Source: Paenibacillus roseus (GTDB taxonomy: Bacteria > Bacillota > Bacilli > Paenibacillales > Paenibacillaceae). From it: a stretch of DNA of 64,000 nt. The notes below the pieces were generated by a model. That model did no database searches and was not told where the DNA came from. It worked only from the letters and a program-made list of their open reading frames with translations. The stretch lies in assembly GCF_016424485.1 (NCBI RefSeq), contig NZ_JAELUP010000004.1, forward strand, positions 1-64,000, read 5' to 3'. Below, one piece after another: positions 36,105 to 45,874 of this stretch (positions are counted from its first letter, which is position 1; each line of letters begins with the position of its first letter). The position numbers and the translations under genes were made by a program.

Positions 36105-37139
36105 ATGAATAAATGGTTTAAGGTGACTGCCGTTACAACATTGTTGGCAGTCGTATTGACGGCATGCGGCGGTTCCGGCGAGAAAGCTGAGACTGGCGCG
36201 GATAACAAGAAACTGGTAGTTTACTCCCCGAACAGCGAGGCTATGATCAATGCCATTGTTCCGGCATTCGAGAAGCAGACAGGCATTAAGGTGGAGCTGG
36301 TATCGGCGGGAAGCGGCGAATTGATCAAGCGTATTCAGTCAGAGAAGGCTAATCCTTATGCTGATGTTATGTTTGGAGGCGCTTTCGCATTATTTAACGA
36401 CAATAAAGAATTGTTTGCGGAATATGTATCTCCTAACGATAAGGACCTGCTTCCGGGCCATAACAATCACTCTGGCATAATGACGCCTGTTGTCTCTGAT
36501 GGAAGCGTTTTATTGATTAATACCAACTTGGCGGGCGATCTTGAAATTAATAGTTATGCCGATTTGCTTAAGCCGGAACTAAAAGGAAAAATCGCAATGG
36601 CTGATCCGGCAAACTCCAGCTCCGCGTTTGCGCAGCTAACCAATATGCTGAAGGCAATAGGCGGTGACTACACATCCGATGCCGGTTGGAATTACGTTGG
36701 CGAGCTGATTAAAAATTTGGACGGAAAAGTAGCGGGAAGCTCCAGCAAAGCGCATAAAAGCGTAGCGGACGGCGAATATGTGGTTGCATTGACGTATGAG
36801 GACCCTGCTGTCAGCTATGTGAAGGACGGAGCGCCAGTTAAAGTGGTATTCCCTTCTGAAGGAGCGGTATTTTTGGATGCGGGCGCTGGTATCGTAAAGG
36901 GCGCCAAGCATGAGGACAATGCAAAGCAATTTCTGGATTTCCTTATTTCGCAGGCGGGACAGGATGCGCTTGGACAAGAAACGACGAACCGTCCGCTTCG
37001 CGCCGATGCACAAATCAGTGATTTCATGACACCGATTACTGACATTAAAGTCATCGACGAAGACGTGAAATATGTTGCGGAAAATAAAAAGGCCATTGTA
37101 GAGCGTTACATGGAGCTGTTCACAAGCATTGCCAAGTAA
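36105..37139 (+). CDS. ABC transporter substrate-binding lipoprotein (Fe3+/phosphonate/organophosphate class)
   Basis: A 344-residue lipoprotein: signal peptide with lipobox VLTAC (about residues 17-21), then a type-2 binding fold. VVYSPNSEAMINAIVPAFEKQTGIKV opens the domain, and PYADVMFGGA, DPANSSSAFAQL and DAGAGIVKGAKHEDNAKQFLDF follow, as in FutA/FbpA, 2-aminoethylphosphonate and phosphoglycerate-type receptors. It does not show the Tyr-Tyr pair that would prove ferric binding, so the ligand is left open. First gene of an import operon with ATPase, fused permease and a two-component system. AGAGGTGAAGGG precedes the ATG. Confidence 0.88.
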   Translation: MNKWFKVTAVTTLLAVVLTACGGSGEKAETGADNKKLVVYSPNSEAMINAIVPAFEKQTGIKVELVSAGSGELIKRIQSEKANPYADVMFGGAFALFNDNKELFAEYVSPNDKDLLPGHNNHSGIMTPVVSDGSVLLINTNLAGDLEINSYADLLKPELKGKIAMADPANSSSAFAQLTNMLKAIGGDYTSDAGWNYVGELIKNLDGKVAGSSSKAHKSVADGEYVVALTYEDPAVSYVKDGAPVKVVFPSEGAVFLDAGAGIVKGAKHEDNAKQFLDFLISQAGQDALGQETTNRPLRADAQISDFMTPITDIKVIDEDVKYVAENKKAIVERYMELFTSIAK

Positions 37140-37163
37140 TAATAAGAAAAGCAGGTGTTCAAG

Positions 37164-38261
37164 ATGAGCGTAGCCATCTCGTTTAACAATATTGTCAAAA
37201 AGTATGGAGAAGCAACGGTCATTCCGGAATTATCCCTAACGATCAAGGAGGGTGAATTCTTCACCCTTCTAGGTCCCTCCGGGTGCGGTAAAACAACACT
37301 TTTGCGTATGATCGCCGGATTTAACAGTATTGAAGGCGGCGAGATGACCTTCAACGGCCGGGCGATGAATCAAGTAGCTCCGGGCAAAAGAAATATTGGC
37401 ATGGTCTTTCAAAGCTATGCGATTTTCCCTCATTTGAATGTCTCGGAAAATATAGCGTTTGGCCTTCAAACCAGAAAGCTGGTCAAACAAGAAATTGCAA
37501 AGCAGGTCGATGAAATTTTAAAGGTTGTGCAAATTGAGCAGTACCGTGACCGCATGCCCAAAAATTTGTCGGGCGGACAGCAGCAGCGCGTAGCGCTGGC
37601 GCGTGCGATCGTCATCAAGCCGGACGTACTGCTTATGGACGAGCCATTGTCTAATTTGGATGCACAGCTGCGCGTGGATATGCGCAATGCCATTAAACAA
37701 ATTCAGCGTGAAGTGGGCATTACAACGGTTTACGTTACGCATGATCAAGAAGAAGCGATGGCTGTCTCTGACAGAATTGCTGTCATGAAGGGCGGCGTTA
37801 TCCAGCATGTCGGCACGCCTCGCGAAATCTATCAGCGTCCGGCCAATTTATTTGTCGCTACTTTCGTAGGAAGAACGAATATTATAGAAGCTGTTATTGC
37901 TCGCAACGAGCGAGGGGAAGCTTCCGTTGTTATTGGAGATAGCTATCAGGAGTCTATTCCATCGTTGAACAGGATACAGGAGGCCATAGGCGCAGTCAAA
38001 TTATCTGTCCGACCGGAGGAATTCGTATTGTCCCCAGACCAGACAGGTCTGAAGGGCACCGTCGTAAACAGCATGTTTCTTGGGCTGAATACACATCTGA
38101 CCGTTAAGCTTAGCCATGGTCAAGAAGTTGAAGTCATTACACAATCCGAGCTGGATGACGTGATTGAAACAGGCGAGCGTATTTATTTGAAGATTCTTGC
38201 TGAAAAAATCAACGTATTCGATGCTTCGGGCAACCGCAACTTTACCGGAGGAACGGGATGA
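37164..38261 (+). CDS. ABC transporter ATP-binding protein (FbpC/PotA type)
   Basis: A 365-residue ATPase. Walker A GPSGCGKTT (about residues 35-43), Q-loop VFQSYAIFPHLNV, signature LSGGQQQRVALARA (about 133-146), Walker B VLLMDEPLSNLD and the H-loop TVYVTHDQEEA are all intact. About 120 C-terminal residues form the TOBE regulatory domain. ATG at 37164 is preferred over GTG at 37155 because of spacing from AGCAGG. It energises the permease encoded next, whose start codon overlaps its stop. Confidence 0.93.
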   Translation: MSVAISFNNIVKKYGEATVIPELSLTIKEGEFFTLLGPSGCGKTTLLRMIAGFNSIEGGEMTFNGRAMNQVAPGKRNIGMVFQSYAIFPHLNVSENIAFGLQTRKLVKQEIAKQVDEILKVVQIEQYRDRMPKNLSGGQQQRVALARAIVIKPDVLLMDEPLSNLDAQLRVDMRNAIKQIQREVGITTVYVTHDQEEAMAVSDRIAVMKGGVIQHVGTPREIYQRPANLFVATFVGRTNIIEAVIARNERGEASVVIGDSYQESIPSLNRIQEAIGAVKLSVRPEEFVLSPDQTGLKGTVVNSMFLGLNTHLTVKLSHGQEVEVITQSELDDVIETGERIYLKILAEKINVFDASGNRNFTGGTG

Positions 38262-39916
38262 TGAATGCGAGAATGAAACGCTTTGATATTTGGAGCATGA
38301 TTACGGCTGCTATATTTGTCGGGTATATCGTATTTCTGGCGCTGCCGCTGTTTATGCTGCTGATTAAAAGCTTTTTTGACGGCACGACAGGTGAGTTCTC
38401 GCTTGCTTATTTTACAAAGTTTTTTAGCAAAGCGTATTATATGAACGCAGTATGGAACAGTATTAAAGTGACCGTATCGGTTACGATTTTAGCTATTGTA
38501 GTAGCCGGTCCTCTGGCTTATGTTATGTCTACTATTAAAATTAAAGGCAGCACGACCATTCGGATTTTGATTCTGATCTCGTCAATGTCTGCGCCGTTTA
38601 TCGGTGCGTATGCCTGGATTTTGCTTTTGGGCAGAAGCGGTATCATTACAAAATTTCTATCGCAAGTATTCGGCATTGAGATGCCTGATATTTATGGATT
38701 CTCAGGCATATTGCTTGTATTGACACTGCAGCTTTCTCCCCTTATATTCATGTATGTGTCCGGTGCGCTGAAAAACGTGGACCATTCCTTGCTGGAAGCA
38801 GCGGAAAGCATGAATGTAACCGGGCTTCGTAAAATGTGGAAGGTGCTCGTACCGCTTATTACGCCCACGCTTCTTGCCGGCGGTCTGCTCGTATTCATGC
38901 GCGCGTTCGCGGATTTCGGTACCCCTATGCTTATTGGCGAAGGATATCGGACAGTGCCCGTGCTGATCTTTAATGAGTTTATAAGCGAGGTAGGCGGGGA
39001 TGACGGCTTCGCCGCAGCCATTAGCGTGATCGTTGTATTATTTGCCACAACTGTATTTTTGCTTCAAAAATATGTGGCAAACCGCAAATCCTACAGCATG
39101 AGCGCGCTTAACCCGATTGAACCGAAAAAAATTAAAGGTGTGGCCAACATTGCGGCTCACGTTTATGTCTATTTGTTTACGATAGTCGCCATGATGCCGC
39201 AAGTATATGTCGCTTACACATCATTTCAGAAAACATCCGGCAAAATATTCGTGCCGGGATACTCCCTGGACAGCTACCGCGCTGCCTTCTCCAAAGTGGG
39301 AGACTCTATTTTGAATACTTTTTTGCTGGCAAGCATCACCATAGTGATTATTACGCTTTCAGCCTCGCTGATTGCTTACGTAACGGTTAAACGAAAAGGC
39401 GCCGTAGCCAACGTGCTGGATACGTTTACGATGTTGCCTTATATCGTGCCAGGCTCGATTCTCGGGATTGCCTTGCTTGTAACGTTCAACAAGCAGCCGC
39501 TTATGTTAAGCGGGACGGCTGCAATTTTGATCGCCGCCTTCGTGATTCGAAGACTGCCGTATACGATTCGTTCCAGCGCGGCTGTTTTGCACCAGGTGAG
39601 CGACAGCATTGAGGAAGCAGCAATTAGTCTCGGCTCCTCTCCAATGCGCACCTTTTTTAAAGTAACGATGCCTATGATGATTTCAGGTGTCATTGCTGGC
39701 GCCATTATAAGCTGGATTAGCGTCATTACTGAATTAAGTACGTCTATTATTTTGTATACTGGCAGCACGCGCACAATGACGGTAGCTGTGTATACGGAAG
39801 TTGTCCGCGGGAATTATGGGGTCGCAGCCGCGCTGTCCACCTTGTTGACCGTCGCGACAGTGTTATCACTGCTATTATTCTTTAAGCTGACAGGTAAAAA
39901 GGAAGTATCGATGTAA
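38258..39916 (+). CDS. ABC transporter permease, fused double domain (FbpB type)
   Basis: A 552-residue permease with about twelve helices in two homologous halves, each with an EAA loop (LEAAESMNVTGLRKMWKVLVPLI near residue 185; EEAAISLGSSPMRTFFKVTMPMM near 452). Such fused permeases serve Fe3+, thiamine and phosphonate-type importers. ATGATG at 38258 overlaps the ATPase stop, so translation is coupled. The following histidine kinase gene starts 14 bases later. Confidence 0.92.
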   Translation: MMNARMKRFDIWSMITAAIFVGYIVFLALPLFMLLIKSFFDGTTGEFSLAYFTKFFSKAYYMNAVWNSIKVTVSVTILAIVVAGPLAYVMSTIKIKGSTTIRILILISSMSAPFIGAYAWILLLGRSGIITKFLSQVFGIEMPDIYGFSGILLVLTLQLSPLIFMYVSGALKNVDHSLLEAAESMNVTGLRKMWKVLVPLITPTLLAGGLLVFMRAFADFGTPMLIGEGYRTVPVLIFNEFISEVGGDDGFAAAISVIVVLFATTVFLLQKYVANRKSYSMSALNPIEPKKIKGVANIAAHVYVYLFTIVAMMPQVYVAYTSFQKTSGKIFVPGYSLDSYRAAFSKVGDSILNTFLLASITIVIITLSASLIAYVTVKRKGAVANVLDTFTMLPYIVPGSILGIALLVTFNKQPLMLSGTAAILIAAFVIRRLPYTIRSSAAVLHQVSDSIEEAAISLGSSPMRTFFKVTMPMMISGVIAGAIISWISVITELSTSIILYTGSTRTMTVAVYTEVVRGNYGVAAALSTLLTVATVLSLLLFFKLTGKKEVSM

Positions 39917-39930
39917 CACGAGGAGGCAGC

Positions 39931-41652
39931 ATGATGCGAACAGAAGCAAGAAAAGGCGGGGGATTCAAAGATTCTCTTCGACGTATGATTTTAAGGTATA
40001 CGTTTGTGCCGATCTTGCTTCTGTTTGTGCTGTTTCTAGTCTTTATGATCGTGAATGCCAGATTGGAGCTTATTAATCAGACTAGGGATGCCGGCCGATA
40101 TGTGAAAGCTGGCCTGGAGAAAGCATTTGATCAATACGCTAACGAGCTTGACAGGGCGGCTTCGGAGGAAGCTGTCATTCGTTTCGTAGAAGGCAAGGCG
40201 GGGGCTGCTCCGGTGTATGAGCAGTTTTACGATTTTTTACATCGGCAGAATGTCAAAAGCATCATGCATCTTACCACAATGGACGGAACGGAGCTGACAA
40301 GCTCGGCTAATTACGGCACTGATCAATCGCGGTATGCGCTGCAAGCAATCGTGAATCGGATGAATACAACGGGCAAGCTTGTTCTGATGGAAACTAACCA
40401 TATCAGATATGCGGAGGACCGTTATACGGCCTATACGTTTGCCAAACAGCTACGCGGAGAAAATGGACCCATCGGGTATTTAATATTTCAGCTTTTTGAA
40501 GAGGATCTTCAGAGGCTGATTTTTGTGCAAAAAAATGAAATCGCTGCCGTCGTCGATGATTTTGACACCGTTATCGTCACGACTAATCCGTTGACGCGCG
40601 GGCTGATGGATAAATACCACTTGACGATTCCGCCAAATGGGAAAGGTTTTATCTATATTAATGGCGAGAGATATTATAGTATGGAAACAAAGATGCTTCC
40701 GCTGCTTAAGTGGCGTATATATACGCTGAGCGCGGGGGAGTGGACGACCAGAATGTATGTGTCGTTGGCTGTTTTTTTTGTATTGACGAGCATGATCTTA
40801 TGGATTCTGGTCCAATATTTGGCCCGGATTATTGCGTTTCGCCAGACGCGTTCTATTGATAAACTGATTTTTGCCGTGCAAAAGCTGCAAGCAGGGGAAA
40901 TGGATGCCTATGTCTATATCGGGACCGGCGACGAATTTGAGGCGCTGGCGAATCAGTATAATATTATGCTGACGCGATTAAACGCGCTAATGGCAAAAAA
41001 CGAGGAGCTTTCGCACCTGCGACGTGTTATTGAAACCAAGCATTTGCAATCCCAGTTTCATCCCCATTTTATTTTTAACGTGTTGGAGATGCTGCGCTAC
41101 GCCATTGTGGTTGATCATAAGCTGGCGCAAGAAATCGTGTTGACCTTATCCCGCCATTTGCGCTACAGTATCAGCAATGAAGGGCAACTGGTCGTGCTGG
41201 AAGAGGACTTGCATCATGTAAACGATTATATGCAGCTTCAGCAAATGCGGTTCAAAAACAGACTCGACTACCACGCAGACATGGATGCCGGAGCACAGCA
41301 TGCTTACGTGCCGAGACTAATTATTCAGCCTGTCATTGAAAACGCTATTAAATACGGCTATAAGCAAAAGGAAAAGCTGGCAATCCGCGTTCGTGCCTAT
41401 ACGAGCCATAACGATCTCGTTCTTGAGGTAGCCGATAATGGCGGCGGCATGTCAGAGGACAGACTGAACGAGGTGCGTGCTATTATGTATGCGCAGCATA
41501 ATGAAGCGGAGCATATCGGGTTGCACAATTTGCACCGAAGGCTGGAGCTGATGTATGGCGAAGGATACGGTATTCAAATTCAAAGCCAGCTTGGCGAAGG
41601 CGCCATTATTATCATTACCATTCCGCTTCGAAGGGGGGAGCCCGATGTATAA
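39931..41652 (+). CDS. sensor histidine kinase, YesM/LytS-like
   Basis: A 573-residue membrane kinase. Helices at about residues 18-40 and 275-300 bracket a roughly 230-residue extracellular sensor; a HAMP-like linker follows (QKLQAGEMDAYVYIGTGDEFEALANQYNIML). The His_kinase block LQSQFHPHFIFNVLEML (about residues 370-386) carries the phosphorylated His, and IIQPVIENAIKYGYK (N-box) and VADNGGGMSE (G-box) form the ATPase domain. It likely senses the substrate, or the loaded binding protein, of the preceding importer and signals to the response regulator that overlaps its end by eight bases. Confidence 0.93.
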   Translation: MMRTEARKGGGFKDSLRRMILRYTFVPILLLFVLFLVFMIVNARLELINQTRDAGRYVKAGLEKAFDQYANELDRAASEEAVIRFVEGKAGAAPVYEQFYDFLHRQNVKSIMHLTTMDGTELTSSANYGTDQSRYALQAIVNRMNTTGKLVLMETNHIRYAEDRYTAYTFAKQLRGENGPIGYLIFQLFEEDLQRLIFVQKNEIAAVVDDFDTVIVTTNPLTRGLMDKYHLTIPPNGKGFIYINGERYYSMETKMLPLLKWRIYTLSAGEWTTRMYVSLAVFFVLTSMILWILVQYLARIIAFRQTRSIDKLIFAVQKLQAGEMDAYVYIGTGDEFEALANQYNIMLTRLNALMAKNEELSHLRRVIETKHLQSQFHPHFIFNVLEMLRYAIVVDHKLAQEIVLTLSRHLRYSISNEGQLVVLEEDLHHVNDYMQLQQMRFKNRLDYHADMDAGAQHAYVPRLIIQPVIENAIKYGYKQKEKLAIRVRAYTSHNDLVLEVADNGGGMSEDRLNEVRAIMYAQHNEAEHIGLHNLHRRLELMYGEGYGIQIQSQLGEGAIIIITIPLRRGEPDV

Positions 41653-42466
41653 GGTGCTGCTTGTGGAAGATGAAGAAATGATTCGCAGAGGCTTGCGTTA
41701 TACGTTTGATTGGCTTGCAGCCGACTGTATTGTCGTAGGGGAAGCGGAGAATGGAGAAGAAGGCTTGGCATCGATGGGAGCGCTCAGGCCGGATATCATT
41801 ATCGTGGATGTGAATATGCCGCTCATGGATGGCATTACGATGATCGAGCAAAGCCAGTTGCAGGGCCTGCAGCCTTGCAGCTATATTATATTGTCAGGTT
41901 ACGATGAATTCCGCATCGCCAAGCAAGCCATAGGCCTTGGCGTATCGGAGTATTTGCTGAAGCCGCTGGAGCAAGAGCAGCTGTCCAGCGCCCTGGAGCG
42001 GGCGAAGCAGCAGGTCAACATGCGCGTGCAATACGAGGCGCTGATGCATCATGCGGCCGCCTCGGGGGAAGAACGGTTAAAGCCGCTCGTCCAGTTTCCC
42101 GATAAGGCTTCCCGTTATGTTGGCAAAATGCTGCAATATATTCAATCCAGCTATGCCGAAAAGATTAGTATTCAGGACTTGGTCGAGCAGTTGCAGGTTA
42201 GCGCGACGTATTTGAACAGGGTGTTTAAAAGTGAAACGACTTATACGTTTCATGATTTTTTAAACCGCTTTCGCATTCAGCAGGCTATGGATCGATTGAA
42301 GAGCGGCGAAGATAAAATTTATACGATTGCCGAAGAGGTAGGATTTAGCGATTATAAATATTTCATCACGATTTTTAAAAAATACGCCCAATGCACGCCG
42401 GGACAATACCAGGAGCAATTCGGCCGGTCCGTCAACTCCGCTAGCCAGCTAACCGGTTCCGTGTAA
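41645..42466 (+). CDS. AraC-type response regulator (YesN-like)
   Basis: A 273-residue regulator: receiver domain at about residues 1-120 (VLLVEDEEMIRRGL; phospho-acceptor Asp in IIIVDVNMPLMDG; SGYDEFRIAKQAI; Lys in YLLKPLE) and a C-terminal double HTH (about 170-265; QDLVEQLQVSATYLNRVFKSE, VGFSDYKYFITIFKKYA). ATG at 41645 is the natural start; the longer frame only reads through the kinase gene. Together with the kinase it should control the ABC import genes upstream. Confidence 0.93.
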   Translation: MYKVLLVEDEEMIRRGLRYTFDWLAADCIVVGEAENGEEGLASMGALRPDIIIVDVNMPLMDGITMIEQSQLQGLQPCSYIILSGYDEFRIAKQAIGLGVSEYLLKPLEQEQLSSALERAKQQVNMRVQYEALMHHAAASGEERLKPLVQFPDKASRYVGKMLQYIQSSYAEKISIQDLVEQLQVSATYLNRVFKSETTYTFHDFLNRFRIQQAMDRLKSGEDKIYTIAEEVGFSDYKYFITIFKKYAQCTPGQYQEQFGRSVNSASQLTGSV

Positions 42467-42671
42467 ATCACGCACATAAAATTGAACAGTTTGGAAGAAA
42501 CTGCGAAGGTGTTTTTGACGACGATAAGCCGAGCTTTGGCGGCGGCAGTCAAGCATGGCCAGAGCATCGGATTGGGTATGGGAACCTGCGCTGTGACCAA
42601 TGATGTCACGATTAAAGAGGTTGATCAGAACGCAAATGTAGAAGCTGGAAATGGGGCATATTTGAACAAAA
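42467..42671. other. interval with possible decayed gene
   Basis: A 75-codon open frame (TTG 42482 to 42709) exists, but its end overlaps the terminator hairpin. Another frame reads CEGVFDDDKPSFGGGSQAWP. Joined by a frame change they vaguely recall a papain/C39-like fragment (W-P...YG-C), which I do not regard as proven. Confidence 0.25.
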
Positions 42672-42699
42672 ATGACCACCATAAGATAAAGGTGGTCAT
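42672..42699 (-). terminator. terminator of the manC-DUF6492 transcript
   Basis: A perfect 9-bp stem (ATGACCACC / GGTGGTCAT) is followed on the minus strand by TTTTTG, about 50 bases after the stop of the gene at 42748. Confidence 0.85.
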
Positions 42700-42747
42700 G
42701 CAATTATGATACATGATCATTCTAGGAAAACAATTTTCAAAAAACCT

Positions 42748-44088
42748 CTACCACTCCATCGCAACACGAATAACATCCTCTTTTGCCAGATCTTTACCCA
42801 ACAAAACCTCCATCAGCTCAAGATCCGTCACTGCCTTTAGTCCGTGATTGGTGCCAGCCGGAATTTGCAGAACATCCCCCGACTGCAGCTTGTATAGTTT
42901 ACCCTCCATCAGGACTTCCGCGTTGCCTGTCACAATCGTCAAGATTTTTTGCCGCTCGAGATGCAGGTGATAGCTCGTATATTTCCTTCGGATCAGCTTC
43001 ACCTGCTTGATCATAACTTCAATTCCCGTTTCATTTTTCCAATAATTCAGGACTTGATAGGAGCCCCATCTTTTTTCTTCATACATTGGAATCTGCGGCG
43101 TGCGCTCGAGCCTTTCCTTGATTTGATTGGCTTTATCCTTGTTAGCGATTAGGATGCCATCGGAACTTGCCGCAACCATGAGATCAGAGCCGCCAATAAT
43201 TTCAATGGGGTAGGGAAGTTCGTTAATGAGATGGCTGTTAGAGGAGTCATCTGATATTCGCCCCGACCCGATCACTGTATTTTCGAAATGCCCACTTAGC
43301 GCCATCCAACTCCCCAGATCATTCCAATAGCCGTCATAGCCTATGACAACAGCTGGCCTTGTGTGTTCCACAACTTCCCGGTCAAAACTGGTGTTTGCAA
43401 GATGTTCGTAATTAGCCAGCCAATTTTCAACTTGGGTTGGATGCCCCTTGTCTCTCAAAAAAGCCAGCATGAACTTCAAGGAGAAAGCAAATACGCCGCA
43501 GTTCCACATGGCGTGATGCTGGATTAAGCGACAGGCCGTTTGCTCATCCGGCTTTTCTATGAACTGGTGAATAAAAGAATAGCCGTCATTCTCCTTGGGC
43601 TGAACTGGAACGATATAGCCGAACTGATCGGAAGGATGGAGAGGTTTTGTTCCGAGGAGAGCGAGATCTGCTTTAGAATGCAAAAGAACATCGGGAAAGC
43701 GAAGAAGCTGGCGGAAAAATGCGGTATCTGCGTAAGTGTCCACCGGAATAACACAAATCGTTTCGTTTGGATCTGCTCGCAGCTTATCATGAAGATAAGT
43801 TACGGCATAGGCGATAGCCGTGAAGGTTCCTTTTTTATAGGGTTCGGCCAGGATAGGGATATGCTCGCCAACATAGTTACGGGTAATTTCTACTTGACTA
43901 TGATGAGTGATGATACATGTGGATTGCAGCAGCCCCACTTTATCCAATTGTCGGCATATCCGTTCAATCATGGATTCTCTGGCCCCATCTTTGGATTTCA
44001 AAAGCCTAAGAAACACCTTGGAGCGAATCTCGTTGGATAAAGGCCATAATCTTTTTCCAGATCCCCCGCACAACAGTATAATACGCAA
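42748..44088 (-). CDS. mannose-1-phosphate guanylyltransferase with cupin domain (ManC-like)
   Basis: A 446-residue two-domain enzyme. The N-terminal nucleotidyltransferase (about residues 1-270) begins IILLCGGSGKRLWPLS, the sugar-nucleotide signature; HPSDQFGYIVP and FIEKPDE follow. The C-terminal mannose-6-phosphate isomerase-type cupin (about 330-440) shows KRWGSYQVLNYW, YHLHLERQKILTIVTG and GDVLQIPAGTNHGLKA. It makes GDP-mannose for wall polysaccharide or glycan. The expected FPKQ motif after the loop reads VFLRLL, so a change of specificity is possible. TTG start behind AAGGAGG. It lies 101 bases after a DUF6492 gene, probably co-transcribed. Confidence 0.87.
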   Translation of the reverse strand: MRIILLCGGSGKRLWPLSNEIRSKVFLRLLKSKDGARESMIERICRQLDKVGLLQSTCIITHHSQVEITRNYVGEHIPILAEPYKKGTFTAIAYAVTYLHDKLRADPNETICVIPVDTYADTAFFRQLLRFPDVLLHSKADLALLGTKPLHPSDQFGYIVPVQPKENDGYSFIHQFIEKPDEQTACRLIQHHAMWNCGVFAFSLKFMLAFLRDKGHPTQVENWLANYEHLANTSFDREVVEHTRPAVVIGYDGYWNDLGSWMALSGHFENTVIGSGRISDDSSNSHLINELPYPIEIIGGSDLMVAASSDGILIANKDKANQIKERLERTPQIPMYEEKRWGSYQVLNYWKNETGIEVMIKQVKLIRRKYTSYHLHLERQKILTIVTGNAEVLMEGKLYKLQSGDVLQIPAGTNHGLKAVTDLELMEVLLGKDLAKEDVIRVAMEW

Positions 44089-44189
44089 GCTGATTCCTCC
44101 TTCCTTTCAGCCAGCTTTCACTAAGCTGGCGGCCGATAGCGACAACGGGGCTGTATCTTAATCCGGTTTCCAGATGACATGATAAGGTT

Positions 44190-44984
44190 TTATTTGGCGG
44201 CATTCCTCGAAGATTTACGGTATTCTTTACGTTGGTGAAAAGATAAAGATCTGTATTTCCTCGTCAGGGAAGACATCCTGGAAGGCGATATTCGCGAAAA
44301 ACTCGAATGTAAGCTTTTATTATTTGCAGGCTTCAAGATCATCTTTGAGGGCTCAGATGAATGCAGGAAATTCCCATACGTTTCAAATTCCGAAAAAGCG
44401 AACGGTTTGGTTTTGTTCATGCTTTTCATAATCGCTGAGTACCAGCTGCTCTTATGTTTGAATTCGATTGTTTGTTTGAGTTTCTTTACTTTCGATTTAT
44501 TAAACAGCATGTAATGGGTTACGAAGGACGATCGGGAGGAGCGGCTTTTACCTGTCAATTTTTTATACGTCTTAAAGTATTCGTTCTGACTCCAGTTTCT
44601 GCAGTAAAATACAGTTTTCTTGCCCACCTTGAAGATATGCGGGCGAATAAGTACCGTATCGGCGTCAATAACCAAATAGTGCTTGGATGAGCCCACTTTA
44701 TCACCGCCCAGCTTGAGCAGTTGCTGATAAAGCCATCCGGATCGATCCCATGTTTTGGATTGATAATGGATGTCTTTCTTCACTATCGGTAGAACCGTAT
44801 TTTCATGAACAAATCTGCAGCCTTTCTTGGCACAAAGATTCAAAATTCTTTGCTTCCGCGGAGCTACAATAATGATTTCACGGATAGGGTGCTTCACATA
44901 TTTTCGTACGGAATCAATGACATGGGGGAGTGTAATCAAATCTTTCTCAATCGCTGGAATTAAGACATCAATCGGGGTTGTCAT
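44190..44984 (-). CDS. DUF6492 / glycosyltransferase-like protein
   Basis: A 264-residue cytosolic protein. IDVLIPAIEKDLITLPHVIDSVRKYV at the N-terminus, HYLVIDADTVLIRP (DxD-like, about residues 100-113) and FSEFETYGNF near 190-199 agree with DUF6492, a GT-A-fold family linked to polysaccharide clusters. The C-terminus is unusually basic and Ser-rich (about 50 residues). GGAGATGAG precedes the ATG. It probably works with the neighbouring GDP-mannose-forming enzyme on a surface glycan. Confidence 0.75.
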   Translation of the reverse strand: MTTPIDVLIPAIEKDLITLPHVIDSVRKYVKHPIREIIIVAPRKQRILNLCAKKGCRFVHENTVLPIVKKDIHYQSKTWDRSGWLYQQLLKLGGDKVGSSKHYLVIDADTVLIRPHIFKVGKKTVFYCRNWSQNEYFKTYKKLTGKSRSSRSSFVTHYMLFNKSKVKKLKQTIEFKHKSSWYSAIMKSMNKTKPFAFSEFETYGNFLHSSEPSKMILKPANNKSLHSSFSRISPSRMSSLTRKYRSLSFHQRKEYRKSSRNAAK

Positions 44985-45374
44985 TTACTCATCTCCATAT
45001 TTGCGATAATATGGGTTATCTTATGCCGGACGAATGAAACGGGATGGGCGGAGAGAGCGTGAAAAACACACAAAAGTAAAGGGTCCATAAAGGGCGTAAA
45101 TCTTATCGCAGTTCTCTGTATACGTTGTTTTACTTTAATAGATTTTCGCATGAGATAACGGCTGGTCCACTTCGGTGGCGGGCCGTTTTTTTGTCGTTCA
45201 CGCGACAAGCGGGAGCCGTCGGTGCAAGGCGCCGCTCAGTGTTAAGCTCTTGTTAAGGGGTTTCGTATAAAATCGTGTCGATCTGTGGAAGAAGATGGCC
45301 ATTATGCTTGAGGCGAACGTCGGGATCTCATTTTGGGTTGTCCGGGGTTTGTTCAATAGAAAGAGATTACACGT
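44985..45374. other. gene-free interval with orphan terminator
   Basis: Between the DUF6492 start and the SLH remnant no gene is visible. At 45158-45192 (plus strand) a stem ACGGC...CCAC / GTGG...GCCGT with loop TTCG is followed by TTTTTTT, an efficient-looking terminator with no plus-strand gene in front of it. It may be left from a deleted gene. Confidence 0.5.
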
Positions 45375-45840
45375 ATGATGAACAACAGGAACAGTCTCGT
45401 ATTCAAACGAACGTTTTTGCTCTGGATGTCGATGCTGCTGATGCTCCCGACACCCGGACCAACCCCTTTCGGAATGGTATTTAAGCAGGGGTCTTAAAGT
45501 GGTGAAATGCGCTCCGAGCGGCAATTGCCAAACGTATACCGTCCCTAATATTAAATCGGATGACGATATTATGGCTATGATATGGCCATTCGCGATGATG
45601 GATACGAGAGGCCACTGGGCAGAGCAGACGATTGCGAGAGTCATGAAAACCGGCGTCATGAAAGGTTATCCGGACGGCAGCTTCAAGCCGAATCGGCCGC
45701 TGACCCGGGCGGAAGTTGTGGCAATTCTGAACCGGTTCCTGAAGCGCGGCCCGCTGTACGGAGTGACGACGCCAAGCTGGTCGGACGGGTCGAAGGCGGA
45801 GAAACGAAAATCGAATAGCGACGCCAATGCCTTCTGTTGC
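45375..45840 (+). pseudogene. SLH-domain surface protein remnant
   Basis: ATG 45375 opens a 40-codon frame with a signal-peptide-like start (KRTFLLWMSMLLMLP) that stops at 45497. In another frame an SLH domain follows (DTRGHWAEQTIARVMKTGVM, GYPDGSFKPNRPLTRAEVVA; about 45600-45720), then the beginning of a second domain (TPSWSD) before sequence breaks off at a hairpin. The two parts are out of frame and no middle domain exists, so the gene is broken and deleted internally. Confidence 0.7.
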
Positions 45841-45874
45841 GGGGAATTCCTCCGCAACAGAAGGCGTTTTGGCA
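45822..45874 (+). terminator. long hairpin after the SLH remnant
   Basis: GCCTTCTGTTGCGG...CCGCAACAGAAGGC forms a near-perfect stem of more than 14 bp, with further GCCAA/TTGGC pairing outside it and a short T-run (GTTTTGG). It is probably the terminator of the former SLH gene. Confidence 0.55.

Noticed and set aside
36105..37139. Naming the binding protein as a ferric-iron receptor
   Set aside because: The Tyr pair of ferric-binding proteins is not evident, there is no Fur box, and a two-component system is attached, so the ligand is left open.
42482..42709. 75-codon ORF after the response regulator
   Set aside because: It has no ribosome site and runs through the terminator hairpin of the opposite-strand gene; at most it is a decayed fragment.
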